A DNA stretch of 64,000 bases from Liopterus haemorrhoidalis (taxonomy: Eukaryota; Arthropoda; Insecta; Coleoptera; Dytiscidae): contig OZ020616.1 of assembly GCA_963971575.1 (NCBI GenBank), forward strand, positions 4,050,924 through 4,114,923, in the 5' to 3' direction. This document shows positions 20,835 to 31,987 of this stretch, piece by piece. A program made the position numbers and the translations under genes. A model generated the notes under the pieces. It had not been told where the DNA came from. It saw nothing but the letters and a program-made list of their open reading frames with translations, and did no database searches. Every line of letters begins with the position of its first letter. Within the stretch, counting starts at the first letter, position 1.

Positions 20835-21912
20835 GGGCCGAGAGTTCCAGTTCCTAATAAACTCCCTAATAGTTATTAGACACATAATATATTTATGAAG
20901 CTAATAAATTTATTGGTGATTTCCAACTTACAAAATCCTTCTAATAGTTTATTAGCAACATAATTTTTTGTTTTTGTATTGGTATTTCTTATGAAGATAG
21001 TAACACGGTGCAAGAAGGATAGAGCTATACGTAAATTTGTAGAGCTAAAGTGAGATGAAATTTTGACACTGAATATTTTGACATTAAATATTTTGACAAT
21101 AAATAGTTTGACTTTACATTCAATGACATTACGTATATTTTTTGTGTTACTGTTAAAATGACAATTAACGGCGTTCAACAAATTTTATCACAGAAAAAGA
21201 GGACAATATAGATAGAAGAGAAGTTTATAAAAATATCAATTTATAATACAAAAGAGACTGAAAATAAGAACACAGCCATATTTTGCTTTATTTTACATTC
21301 CTTAAACAATATGAATTAAACTTATTAGCAATTTTCAGCCACACATCTTTATTATTCTGCCAATAATTGCGTCTGTCTTCTAATTTTCTATCATTTTTAT
21401 ATAAATAGTAATGCTTAAAGTATTGTTTGTAATGTGTTGTAATCGTAATTGAAATAAATACATATATAAAAATAAAAGACAATGTTTATTTAAAAATATA
21501 TATTTATATATTGTTCTTTATATATCACATTTACAATAAATGCCCAAAATATTCTAAAAACGGTTGTCCATAATTTATAAATTCATCCAAACAGATCGTC
21601 GATTTCGTCAAAATACAACTAAAATGTATATAAAACACTAAATCACCATTATAGAAATGTTTAAAAACCACACATTCTTATATTCTTTTAAAATTATAGT
21701 TTTTCAATTAAAATTGAAATATTAACACATTTTGCGAACTTGTTTTTGGTTATATGTCACTTTATTAAGCACTTCATGTTGCCTATAAGTTATTAGACAA
21801 ATAAGCCTATTTATTAGCAACCTAATAACTATCGGGGTGGAACTCTAGGGAAAAAAATTATGTTGCTAATAAGCTTATTGGACAGTTTATTAGCAACTGG
21901 AACTCTCGGCCC
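20835..21912. mobile_element. X-family PIF/Harbinger-type MITE
   Basis: GGGCCGAGAGTTCCAGTT at the left and AACTGGAACTCTCGGCCC at the right are 18-bp perfect inverted repeats. TAA flanks both sides (20832-20834, 21913-21915), the 3-bp duplication typical of Harbinger. Inside are CTAATAACTATCGGGG and repeated TTGACA-TAAATA units. No transposase is seen. Confidence 0.8.
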
Positions 21913-21915
21913 TAA

Positions 21916-22674
21916 GAAATATAAACTGTCAAATTTGAACCAAACCAAAATGTAGTGCAATATAAGTTGTAAGTTGAATTTTAGCCACACAAATACATAT
22001 TATAAAAATATAATATTTTCTAACCAGTTCCGCGTGTCGTAAGATTGTTTTGACCAATGAAACGTGTCTCATGAGTCCTCCATTACTGTTCTGGAGATAT
22101 TTATAAAAGCTGGAAATTCTGAAATGCATCCAATTCGTTGAAAGTTATTTTTGGCTAGACAAATATAATAAGAATTGTTTATAAATGGAGAAGATAGTAG
22201 GTAATGCAGAGACAGACGGGAGACGGGGCAGTAGTTGCAAATGAAGGCAGAAAGAAATACTTGTCTAGTATGCGTACTCCAGGAAGTGAGAAAGTGTGAC
22301 GTCAGCACTACTGACTCAACGATTAAGGATGCTACAAGGTCAAAAAAGCGAAACAAATATAACGAAAATATTTACTATAGTCATTTCATGAAACGTGTTA
22401 GCAAGAAAACAGTAAATAACTAACAAGTATCTACAGTTATTTTATAGTTAGATGTCATAAACTAATGGCGCCATTTAATTATTATAGCATTTTCAAAAAA
22501 TTTATGGGCAGTGAGGATTTTCATACTTTTCAGTCGAGTAGTTTCTTGGGTGTAGCTAGTGAGGAACTTGCCTTGGACGTAAAAATCACGTAAATACAAA
22601 TTCTCCCCAATAAAAACTAGGAAAATTACTTTATAAATTATACATTGTCTATATTAATAAAATTGGAGGTTATA
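21916..22674. other. unassigned; ends in a (GTCT)-repeat element used as mariner target
   Basis: 22100-22420 is moderately GC-rich without recognised motifs on either strand. ATTAATAAAATTGGAGG (22652-22668) plus 23984-24120 form the two halves of another mini-me-like core split by the transposon at a TA. Confidence 0.4.
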
Positions 22675-23983
22675 CAAGGTGTCTCAAAAAAAATTTTATA
22701 TTTATTTAGCTTACTGCGTGAACGCAACGTATCCGAGGGGCGCGGGGGTTATGTCAATCGGTAGCCTGGCTCTTGGGAATTTAGTCGCTATGGAGCGTTT
22801 CTCGGGAGCATACGGCGCGTTATGCGTGCGAGAGTTTTACAAAAAAGGTGATTCGGCGATTGTAGCGCGTAGAAAATTCTGCAGTATTCGAGGTTTTCGC
22901 CACTTAAATGATGCGCCAAGCATTCCTCTCATTCGACATTGGGTTAAAAAGTTTGAAGAGACTGGTACAACGCTGTATAAATCAAAATCCGGGCGACCTA
23001 GGTCATCAAGAACGGTAGAAAACGTGGAGAATGTTAATCAGTCTGTTCGTGACGACCCGAACCTTTCAATTCGGAAGCGCGCAAGTGCTTTAAATGTGCA
23101 TAGATCATCATTACATCGCATTATGCACAAAGACCTAAAGCTGCACCCCTACAAAATTCAATTGGTGCAAGAATTAAAGCCCCAAGATGCCAGTCAGAGG
23201 CTTAATTTCGTAAATCAGATGATTGAGCGATTTTCAACGTTTACCAACATTTTGTTTTCGGATGAAGCTCATTTTCATCTTAATGGCCACGTAAATAAGC
23301 AGAACTGCCGCTACTGGAGTGCAACGAATCCGAAACGCAAACATCACAAACCCCTACATTCGCCTAAAGTGACCGTATGGTCTGCGATGTCGGCGCGAGG
23401 AATTATCGGCCCTTACTTTTTTGAAGACGAAAGGGGGCGTGCAGTTACAGTGAATTCAGAGCGTTATGTGGAGATGTTAGACAACTTCTTGGTACCTGAA
23501 CTGCAAAACTTTCCTGGCTATAACCAAAGAACATGGTTCCAACAGGACGGAGCAACTTCACACACGTCCAATATGTCTCTGCCACGTGTTCGTGAAATTT
23601 TCTCAGGCAAATTGATCTCCCGGAGAGGTGCATAAATTGGCCTCCACGCAGTCCAGATTTAACCCCTATGGACTTTTTCCTATGGGGTTATCTTAAATCT
23701 AAAGTTTACGCCAATAAACCGCCTTCACTGGCGCATTTGAAAGAAAATATCCGTCACGAAATGGCAGCCATCCCTGAGTCCACCTGCCGAGACGTCATAA
23801 GTAATTTTACTGTTTGATTAAATGAGTGCCGAGAACGCGAGGGTCTACATTTAGACGATATTATTTTTAAAAAATAAATCCCCAAAAAGTGTATTTTAAT
23901 AATTAATAAACATTTTTTCTATATACGGCTTACTTTTTTTTTAATCGATCCACTAAATATAAAATTTCTTTTGAGACATCTTG
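22675..23983 (+). mobile_element. IS630/Tc1/mariner element, copy 1 (dead)
   Basis: Ends CAAGGTGTCTCAAAA and TTTTGAGACATCTTG, with about 30-bp inverted repeats (TTTTATATTTA inside). TA lies on both sides (22673-22674, 23984-23985). It is nearly identical to the minus-strand copy at 49118-50420. Confidence 0.9.
22790..23877 (+). pseudogene. DDD transposase, frameshifted copy
   Basis: Same protein as the intact copy at 49224-50306, starting MERFSGAYGALCV. The start at 22790 was chosen by comparison; the open frame extends upstream through the terminal repeat. Differences: a 6-bp insertion after GRAV; a 1-bp deletion at about 23630 (RRG then stop) that loses the frame before the third catalytic aspartate; and a CGA-to-TGA stop at about 23815. 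The first two aspartates (FSDEAHF, FQQDGATSH) are present. It cannot encode a full enzyme, though its ends could be mobilised by the intact copy. Confidence 0.9.
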
Positions 23984-24120
23984 TATATTTAGTTTCTACA
24001 CGTTTCGTAGACGTCTGTCTGTCCAAGATTCACGCAAAAACGGCTGGATATATTTTCACGAAATTTGGTATAATAGAGTAAAACCAGAATTCGAATATAT
24101 GCTATATTCAAAAAAAAAGT
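23984..24120 (+). repeat. mini-me-like (GTCT) core, right half
   Basis: GACGTCTGTCTGTCC, then AACGGCTGGATATATTTTCA and GAAATTTGGTATAATAGAG. This core after a GTCY tract is the hallmark of mini-me/Helentron-type insect repeats. Followed at 24128-24178 by a hairpin (AGGGACTTCACGG / CCATGAAGTCCCT) repeated in part at 58295-58315. Confidence 0.5.
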
Positions 24121-24210
24121 AGTGTTAAAGGGACTTCACGGTTCTCTAAAAAATTAACTTTTAGTGTACCATGAAGTCCCTCGCTTTTCGTGTTAATTAT
24201 TTAGACTTCT

Positions 24211-24349
24211 TTTTACCGACCGCCAACAATATATAATGAAGGTATTGTGATCATACCGATTTAGACATTTCGAGATTTCGATGGATCTCCACGAATTGAG
24301 GTCCCTACATAACGTTTTGACTATTTTTAGCATGATGTCTGTCGGTCTG
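24211..24349 (-). mobile_element. B-family fragment B6
   Basis: TTTTACCGACCGCCAACAAT through GCATGATGTCTGTCGGTCTG, the end of B up to the microsatellite. The rest is missing. Confidence 0.75.
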
Positions 24350-24390
24350 GAATTAACAAAAACATATTTTAACATAAAATTTGTTTTTAA

Positions 24391-25252
24391 GGATTCCACA
24401 CACAAAAGCGGTGGTGGCCGCGGTAGCGATACGACTAGCGATCAGGTCTCCTCACACTAACGCGGTGGGAGTGGCGGTAGCGGTAGCGATCAGTTAGTGA
24501 ATCACGGTATATAGTTGTATGATAATATTGATTGCGAGAATACAATAGAATAATTAATTGTATGTAGAGGAAAAATAATAATCTACTTACAGTCTGTTTC
24601 AAACGGTTAGGCGGAACTAAATGGGAATTTCGTTCTTTTAGGTTGGAAAAGGGACCTTGCTTGATATTTGTATTAAGAATGACACAAAAAATCAAAATAT
24701 AAAGAAAATGACATTTTAAAATGATATTAACCTTAACCAAAAAATGTTTGTTGCAAGTATGATTTACAAAACTTAAACAAAATGGCTGAAAAGCATGATT
24801 TAAACGATGAAAGTAACTAGATTGCAAAATCTAGTTCTGCCTAACCGTTTGGAACAGACTTTACTATCAATTTCCAAAACTTTTCCTATTTCGTTCCACA
24901 CTTTATTTGTTTTCCTAATATTCTTGTAATCAGGATGTGCTAAGTCATACAAAATTAAATGATCCTTACTGATCTATGATTTTTTCTGTTAAATTATCTA
25001 TTTTCGACATTATTTTCTTAAATATATTCACTCTGTGGTATATAAACAATGAATATCGCGCGGCCTAACGCAACTTGTCGAGTTCGGCCGCCAGTGTTTG
25101 GTGATCGCTAGACTGAACGCTGCAGTCGGTGGCGTTCTCAGATAGCGGAACGCTTGTATGTGCGTGGTCTCATTGTATTGTATAGGTTGCGTTAGGCCGC
25201 TGCCGTATCGCTCCCGCGGCCGCCACCGCGGCCGGTTTGTAGTGTGGAATCC
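24391..25252. mobile_element. V-family TIR element with GC-rich ends, carrying D3
   Basis: GGATTCCACACACAAAAGCG and GCGGTGGTGGCCGCGGTAGC at the left mirror GCGGCCGCCACCGCGGCC and TGTAGTGTGGAATCC at the right. TTTAA occurs on both sides. The ends are strongly GC-rich against the background. The interior holds MITE D3 and AATATCGCGCGGCCTAACGC. No transposase seen. Confidence 0.7.
24590..24861. mobile_element. D-family MITE D3, internally deleted
   Basis: CAGTCTGTTTCAAACGGTTA and TAACCGTTTGGAACAGACT at the ends, TA flanks. About 135 bp shorter than D1, the missing part lying after GGGACCTTGCTT. Confidence 0.8.
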
Positions 25253-25256
25253 TTTA

Positions 25257-25425
25257 AAGCTCTTAGATTAACAGACGATAAATTAATTTTAAAATATCGT
25301 TCATTTTGCCGTGATTACTACAAAGCAAATTTTGTTTTACACACTCAGCATGCCGCCTTCACTTATTATGTAACTGCGAAACCCTCAAATGTGTGAAAAT
25401 TCACGCTTGACATCATTTTTTTTTT
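25257..25425 (+). mobile_element. A-family right-end fragment
   Basis: GATTAACAGACGATAAAT to the hairpin GTGTGAAAATTCACGC and TTGACATCATTTTTT. Same sub-type as the 3' end of A4. Confidence 0.7.
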
Positions 25426-25546
25426 TTATTTCTCGTTTATAGCATTTGCTACTAAGGCAATTAGTCAAGACAATAGGGGATACGCATAAAATTTATATTT
25501 CCTTAAAACTACATTTTTTTGATATTTTAATGTTAGTTATAATATC

Positions 25547-25680
25547 TTTGAAATTATTTTGCAATGGTCCAATATCTTGAAGTATTATATCTTTTTGATA
25601 CTAATACTCATTATATTGTACTATTCTAGCCTAGTACTATCAGCAATGGGAAACGTCCAAAATAAAGGTGTCTGCATTAA
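25547..25680. repeat. J repeat, copy 2, with 14-bp target duplication
   Basis: Begins AATATCTTTGAAATTATTTT and ends AATAAAGGTGTCTGCA. The 14-bp direct duplication and absence of inverted repeats suggest target-primed (LINE/SINE-like) insertion; this is inference. Confidence 0.55.
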
Positions 25681-25955
25681 TGTTAGTTATGTCACCTAAC
25701 ACAACAAAAATCACATTTTAATTATTATTATAGCCAAATTTTTTAATTAAAATATTGTAAATTTGAAATAAGCCGACCACGCCGCGAAGGTTGCCGAGTA
25801 GATACGACTGAGACTGTAAGGGTTTGACGTCACAGATACAGACAAAACATAATGTTTACGTGTTTATATTGTATTGTTTGAGAGTTTTGTATTTGGTTTT
25901 AAACAATTTTTCACGCATTTATTATTAAAATAATTTATAAAATATATGTACTCAC

Positions 25956-26157
25956 ATTAAAATGGTCTTCACAAACATAAAGTTTACTTTTTTCTGAAAT
26001 ATCGGTTTTATTTCGCCTCATAGCTTTTCTGTTGTTTTTCGTCATCAGGTAATGATATAAATAATTGTTTTGGATTTCTAATTGAACTATTTGTGCACAT
26101 TGGTACTAAACAATATTTTCGACTATGTTTCGAAGTACTGGGGCCTGGATCTTCCAT
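25956..26157 (-). pseudogene. THAP-domain exon, copy 2, with splice donor
   Basis: ATG at 26157: MEDPGPSTSKHSRKYCLVPM, CTNSSIRNPKQLFISLPDD, then a 16-bp deletion relative to copy 1 breaks the frame. Beyond it the original frame gives KLYVCEDHFN, which completes the C2CH signature (C-x2-H, HF), and is followed directly by GTGAGT, a consensus 5' splice site. The domain was therefore probably exon 1 of a spliced transposase or host-derived gene. The deletion makes this copy non-functional. Confidence 0.6.
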
Positions 26158-26518
26158 ATTTTATATATTTTAATATAAAATTTAATTCGGTAAACATGTA
26201 TAAATTGTTTTTATAGAATTAAACTTTATTTTAATTAAAATCACTCTAACTTTACATAACCTATAAAAGTTATACAAACAAATAAGTTCACAACAGACTA
26301 TGTACGCTGGGTAGACTAGTAGTGTCATGTGTCAGTTAGAAGGGTATGACGTCACACGTCGTTTTCGCGCGCTACATACATTTATGATTTTTTTAAGCCA
26401 TCAAATTAAAAAAAAAAAATTAAAAACTGTTTTTTATGTTTATATGCAACAAGAGGAATATAATAAAAAAAAAATTTAAAAAATCATGCCTATCCCCTAT
26501 TGTAAGTTTTCATGGTGT

Positions 26519-26596
26519 AAATTCCATACCTGAACAGGATTCGAACCCGAGACCTTAGCAACGCAGGGCGCGTGTGTTACCACTACGCTACGATTT
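26519..26596 (-). other. free-standing tRNA-like sequence
   Basis: The minus strand reads GTAGCGTAGTGGTAACACAC (A-box) and CTCGGGTTCGAATCCTGTTC (a near-perfect B-box). No T-run follows closely, and acceptor-stem pairing is poor. It could be a SINE head or a decayed tRNA. It is not inside an A element. Confidence 0.5.
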
Positions 26597-27106
26597 TTGA
26601 TAGTTGAATGAATTTAATAAATAAATATATCCATAACATGTCCATGACGATGACGCATGATTAGTAGTGTTGGGCTGAATGTCCAGAATCCACTTCTCTG
26701 GTCAATGTTGTACTGTGCGGCGAATGATAGCGTCACTCGATCTCAATGCCATGGCGGCTGGCCAATGTCATGCAGCCAGCAGCCACCTATGACTTCACAT
26801 GTGACAATGACTTTTAACAGAAACAACATAACTCTGGGCACCTGCCGACAGTGTCGTCGCCGCAGGGAAATATACAGCATACGCTCATCTGCGCACGATC
26901 ACAGTACAAACCTCCCGATTAGAACGGGACTGTCCCGAAGTATACACACTGAAATCTTCACTTCCGCAATAAGTATCGTAAATCTCGTGCATATAGCTAT
27001 CTTTACATATTAAAAATTTGGACAAATGCAATTTTTACCGACAACCAGTGGCGTGTCGTAATTTTCTGATCAAGGGATGCAGTGAAAGCAAATGCATGTA
27101 GGCAAA
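26597..27106. other. unassigned, less AT-rich block
   Basis: A 118-codon plus-strand frame at 26657-27013 has no motif I recognise. GC content is higher than in the neighbourhood. An old TE or a host exon cannot be excluded. Confidence 0.35.
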
Positions 27107-27230
27107 ATACGAGGGTTACTTTTTATGTTTCTACAAACGACCACTAGATGGCTATACTGAAATGTCGCAAATTCGAGCGTACGAGTGGATTTTTCGAGGA
27201 TTCATACAATTAAAACTACATTATATTAAA
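27107..27230 (+). repeat. mariner 5' terminal repeat relic
   Basis: TACGAGGGTTACTTTTTATG resembles the complement of CATAA/TATAAGAGGCAACCCTCGTA at 48853-48872, the end of the mariner relic there; ACCACTAGATGGC matches GCCATCTGGCAAC in position. No transposase follows. Confidence 0.5.
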
Positions 27231-28673
27231 ATTTGAAGGTACACATATACGTATAAATAGATGATAATGCCTTTTTAAGGGGAGGGTATGGTTAATTTTG
27301 CATTTTTTAAGCATATTTTTAAGAACGATTTGTGGAAATCTGGTAAAGGTAAGCTAAATGGGTGAAAGTCTATCTAAAAGAACAACACTTGAAGAGTATT
27401 GCGTTAAATTTTTATTGAAAAATATTTAAAAATGAGCCATTGGCGTCATTTTTTAGTAAACACTCCAAAAAAAAACCCACTTGATTTGCGGTGTACACGA
27501 TATCTAGTGACACAATCATCTGAAACATATAATTCAAAAAGTTTTGGTTAGTTTAAAAGTTTCTTCAGGTAGTGACATCGAGTTTTTTTTATTAAATTGA
27601 GTTTTAAATTTTTGGTACGACTTTAAAGTAAAAAAATCGAAAAAAAACGTAAAAAATCGTGTTTGGTAATCGGAAAAATGGTTATAAAAAAAAATATATT
27701 CAAAATAAAAGCAAAAACTCAACGTCACTACCTAGTAAAATGATTTATAAAGAAATGTGCAAAATTTCAAAAAGATCCATTCATTAGTTTTTGAGTTATG
27801 ATGTACACCGCATCAAAAAAAGTTATTTTTCAGAAAACGCGTTTAAAAATAAAGAATGTTTTTTTATTAAATAAATATTAAAATTTTTTCCTCTACTTAT
27901 ATACAAGTATATTTCAATATATGTATCAAAGATATTCGTCACGAGTCCCCTCTCTAAGAGTATAAAGCAGCTGATATCGATATTAAAGCCACATGCGCAC
28001 AAAAGCGATACAACGCCACATACATACGATAGGCGCGAAAAAACAAATAATAGGTACTAGTATTAAAATGAGTATATCTCAGTCAATTTTGCTCCGATTA
28101 ACTTGAAATTTTAATGGGATACTCTTGAAGATATATACAATTGAATAAGCCAATAAAAAAAATTGAAAAAATCATCAAAAATACCATATTAAATTTACAT
28201 AAATACAAATTAGTTTGTTGATTTATAAATTAAATGTTGATATTAATGAAGTCTATAGCGAACAAGCAGTTTCTGTTATTTTTCTTGTTAATGCCTACAC
28301 AACTGCAATAAACTGATGTCCAATGTTAGAACCTTGAAAATTAACATATACACACAACATGGGCATGGGCAACTTGACCGGTCTACAAATTTTCCAAAAC
28401 AGTTTATATTTTCATTAAAGGAAGAAATAAATGGAACACACTGTACTAAACACCTTGCATTAAGATCCACAGCTTTTAAATTAGTCAACTATAGATTATG
28501 CATTGTGGATAAAATTAGTAGATGTTTACAAAAAGCGATTTCACTGAGTTGTTCTTATTATCTTTGGCCCAATTTATCTATAAAGAGAGGTTGCTCATGA
28601 GAGACTTATTGCTCCCACCGAATCATGTTTACAGCATAAGAGGAAGAACTAATAAATTTTGTAAAATATTTAA
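27231..28673. other. unassigned AT-rich region
   Basis: Long A/T runs, with GTAGTGACATCGAG and GACGTTGAGTTTTTG forming a weak inverted pair (27571, 27714). A 94-codon frame at 28316-28600 has no recognised motif. Confidence 0.35.
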
Positions 28674-29680
28674 ACAAAAAAATTGATGTGAAGTGTGAAT
28701 TTTCACACATTTCAGGGTTTTGCAGGTATTTAGTAAGTGAATGATGATTATTTGGGATGCCAAAACAAATTTTATGTCAAAATATTTTTTTATGAATTTT
28801 AATTCGAATGCCTAATACCATTATTTAAGTTTCTAAATATGTGCAGTATTTTTTTTTTTACATAGCAAGGTTCATTAATATTTTGAAAATTGCGCCTATG
28901 GCTTCTATTGGTTGCTTAAATCATTAGCCCCGCCCTCTGATTTCGTATACATTCAAACATAGAATTATATTATAATTTCAACACTTCCCACTGGTTATTA
29001 AATTTACGCTTTTAAAAATTGAATGCAACATTTACCAAAATATAACTAGAATTTTAACAAATTAATTGAAACAAAAGAAAAATGCAAAAAAAAAAACAAA
29101 AAATAAAATTGACAGGATTCGAACTCTAGTTTGCAAGTTACCTCTTTGGCAAATTACAAAGCAATGACGAAACGCACATCGCTATCAGCACTGAGTTATC
29201 TACTGGGTTACATAGCGAATTAAATATTTAACATATTTTGGTTAAAAACACAAAAAATGCGTTATTTTCCGAAAACGTAATCTGATCAAAAATTCCTGTT
29301 GTACTATTCCGGTTCACACCAATGTACAGTACTTAGATTTTTTCAGATTTTTAGTTTAAACCATCTGGGCTACTGGGTGTGAGACAAAATTTTTTTTGCA
29401 CAATTTTGGCAAAAATCGCCTCAAAATAATTTATTTTGCAAAAATAAAATTTTTATCGTTAATCCACGTACCAAGGGCTTTCATTTGATACCCTACACAG
29501 AATTGTAAAAAAATATTTTTTTTTCGATGAGCATATATTTGTTTATATTTTTAGGGGGATGTTTTTTAGATGTTTTAGTATTTTTCCTATGTGCGGATCA
29601 AAGAGTTGTATAAGCATGCCAAATTTCAACTCTCTAGGTTTAGCCGTTTGGCTACAATTTTTACCGAACAGACAGACAGA
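28674..29680 (-). mobile_element. A-family element A5, lacking its start
   Basis: Begins on the minus-strand 3' end with the hairpin and CAGGGTTTTGCAGGTATTTAG, and runs to ACCGAACAGACAGACAGA, where it stops inside the microsatellite. The AGGGTTTTGTAGGTATGACC start is missing. Confidence 0.75.
29111..29205 (-). other. tRNA-like cassette inside A5
   Basis: The minus strand has GTAGATAACTCAGTGCTG then CTAGAGTTCGAATCCTGTC (B-box). It is closest to the cassette of A1, with an extra CAAAGAGGTAACTTG stretch. Confidence 0.5.
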
Positions 29681-29800
29681 TATTTAATAACTTATGTAAC
29701 TCAGTAAACCAGCATGCTTTGATAGTGTAATAGTTAGCATGCTCGCGTTCTAATTTGCAAACTAAGGTTCCAGTCTCGAGACAATTTAATTTTTTCTGCG
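29681..29800 (+). mobile_element. A-family fragment A6, head-to-head with A5
   Basis: TATTTAATAACTTATGTAAC begins the region just before the cassette in other copies. It therefore lacks everything from the start to the core, and is fused to A5 exactly at the GACAGACAGA tract. Cassette at 29708-29790: GATAGTGTAATAGTTAGCAT (A-box) and AAGGTTCCAGTCTCG (degenerate B-box). Confidence 0.6.
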
Positions 29801-30873
29801 TAGGCGTATTTTTAATGATTTTATTTATTTATTGTCTAATTTATTGTTTTAATATGTAGTGTAGTCATTTAGATGGGCTGCGTTAGGCGCAAATAGCCTA
29901 TGTTGCTGTGCGCCAAAAAAAAATTAACTAACTAACTTACGCTGGACAACTTACTTGTTGATAAAATAGTAAAACAGGTTCACAAAATATTGTAAAATAT
30001 ATTTATTCTTATAATTTTACTTTCACAACTGTGTAACAATAACATTAAGTACCCTCTACCTACGTTTCAAAATTGACCACCGCGGCTCTACGAACTTAAA
30101 TTTATTTCCCTATCTACTAAACTTATTCACAGCGTACAATGCACAGTCCACTAATTTAAAGATCTCTGAACGAAACTTAAGAAGTCGGGCAAGAAATTTA
30201 TAAAAATGATATAAAAATAATTTATGTTAGCCATTTGTGAATTTTTAATTAAGTATCTTAACAAAACAAAAGGAATACAGAGATTTTTTAGAAAGTTTTG
30301 GGGTTTTTCCAAATGAACTGCAATATTGAAGAGAACATGATGTTGATAGCAAAAAAACAACTGTACTGTTACAGTAACATCTTTGTGACGGTAATAATTT
30401 CACTTTTCTGCTGCAAAGCTTATAACGGTTCCAAAAGAAAGTGCTCTATTAACAGCGAATAAAACACTTTCTAATATTTTTTTCGCACGATAACTGTATG
30501 GTGACTAGCACACGGTAATAGGAAGAGTTATATAAATATAGCAAAAACATATTTTTGTGAAATCATTTAAATGTTAAATATTACATTTCAATGTAAATAT
30601 GTGGTTTGATCAAAAAATTTGCGGGCTATCGTCATAAAATTTTATTAAAAATAAATTTTTCCCACTACAAGATCTGTAAATGTCTCTTTACAATCCTTGT
30701 TTGTTGGCGGGGTAAAGAAAACCGAATTACAATCATCTTCACACTTCTGTCACTCGTACACGAATTTGTCACTCGTCGAACTTGATGGAATTTGCTGTTT
30801 CGCGCCGATTTTGGAGTACCGTGGTACTATAAATCGTTCCTGCTCGGTTATTAGGTCAGAATTCGTACAGTCA
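29801..30873. other. unassigned; possible LINE tail at start
   Basis: 29860-29937 (GGGCTGCGTTAGGCGCAAAT, GTGCGCC, A-run, AACTAACTAACTTA) could be a 3' end with a tetranucleotide tail. Nothing recognised afterwards. A 71-codon frame at 30697-30912 is moderately GC-rich but has no known motif. Confidence 0.35.
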
Positions 30874-31279
30874 TTGTTTGTTTCAAAAATGTTAGATAAG
30901 AACCGGGGCTAAGCGACGTTCTACCTACGAGCGAACGACCGACAACTGACCGGGTCTAAGCAAGAGCCGGCTCTAAGCGACGTTCTACCTACAAGCGAAC
31001 GACTGACAACTGACCGGGTCTAAGCAAGAGCCGACTCTAAGCGATGTTCTACCTACGACCGAACGACTGACCGACCTGTGTCTCGGGATCATGTTTACAG
31101 TTCATATATTGCAAGAACCGGCTCTAAGCGACGTTCTACCTACGAACTAACGACCGACCTGTGTCTCGGAAACATGTTTACTTAACCGGATAACTGAGCC
31201 GGAGCAATGAACCGGCTCAACAAACTGAACGACCTCCACTGATCCGGTTCCGCAAACTGAGCCGAAATTCCCATCTCTA
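30874..31279 (-). mobile_element. E-family hAT MITE E2, truncated
   Basis: Ends GAAATTCCCATCTCTA at 31279. About four minisatellite units (GACGTTCTACCTACGA...). It breaks off at 30874 in TTGTTTGTTTC, so the right third of the element is missing. Confidence 0.8.
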
Positions 31280-31984
31280 TTTTGTACTAAAAGAAAATTA
31301 GAATAACTTTTAGCGTCTTGCGGAATTTCACTGAAAATTAATGGTAGGAGTAGGTATATTAAAATTCAAAAGTATTCTAATATTACAATCAACAGTTTTC
31401 TAATAAAACGTTAAAAAATCATGTGCCATTTTGCAGATGATTGGTGCAATCATCTGCAAATTTCTGTAAATTTAAAATGAATTTTGCAATAGCGAAATTT
31501 TAATAAAATACTTTACGTATAATAATTTACAATGTTGTTACTGTCAGTCGACCTTACACCGCTAAATTCCTCTATTGTATATCTTTATCTTGTCTTATTG
31601 ATAAACAAGGCTGTTGCTGACAATATCAATGTCATAAATGAGGCAGGCCTTATTGATTATTACTTAATGTAAATTACCCTACCGTTTTAGTTAGTTAATA
31701 ATTATAATTTTTGGCGTACAACAACAATTATTTATTTACGCGTAGCAATTGACTAAAATATGTATTAGCAATAGATAAATAAATAAATAAATATATCTAT
31801 AAACATATTCAATAAAAAGAACCTTGCACGAGCAAACACGAATAAATTACAATAAAATTCTACTCTAAAAAATAAACAAACGTAGGACGATGGTAAGAGA
31901 TTGTAAAGGGCCAAATTTGATATCACCAACTAAAATAAATAAAACATTAAAATAGGGGCATGGCCCACTCTAAAAAAAAAACAG
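31280..31984. other. no recognised feature
   Basis: AT-rich; TAAATAAATAAATAAATA near 31777. No coding or repeat signal. Confidence 0.45.
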
Positions 31985-31987
31985 TTA

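Larger units (their letters stand above)
25473..26500 (-). mobile_element. THAP-exon TIR element, copy 2, with J inserted
   Basis: ATAGGGGATACGCATAAAAT to GCCTATCCCCTAT. Collinear with 12531-13464 apart from an insertion at 25547-25680 and small indels. The J insert is flanked by TTAATGTTAGTTAT on both sides, a 14-bp direct duplication. Confidence 0.7.

Noticed and set aside
26657..27013. 118-codon frame as a host gene
   Set aside because: No recognised motif, no second exon signal and no repeat support; kept only as an unassigned block.
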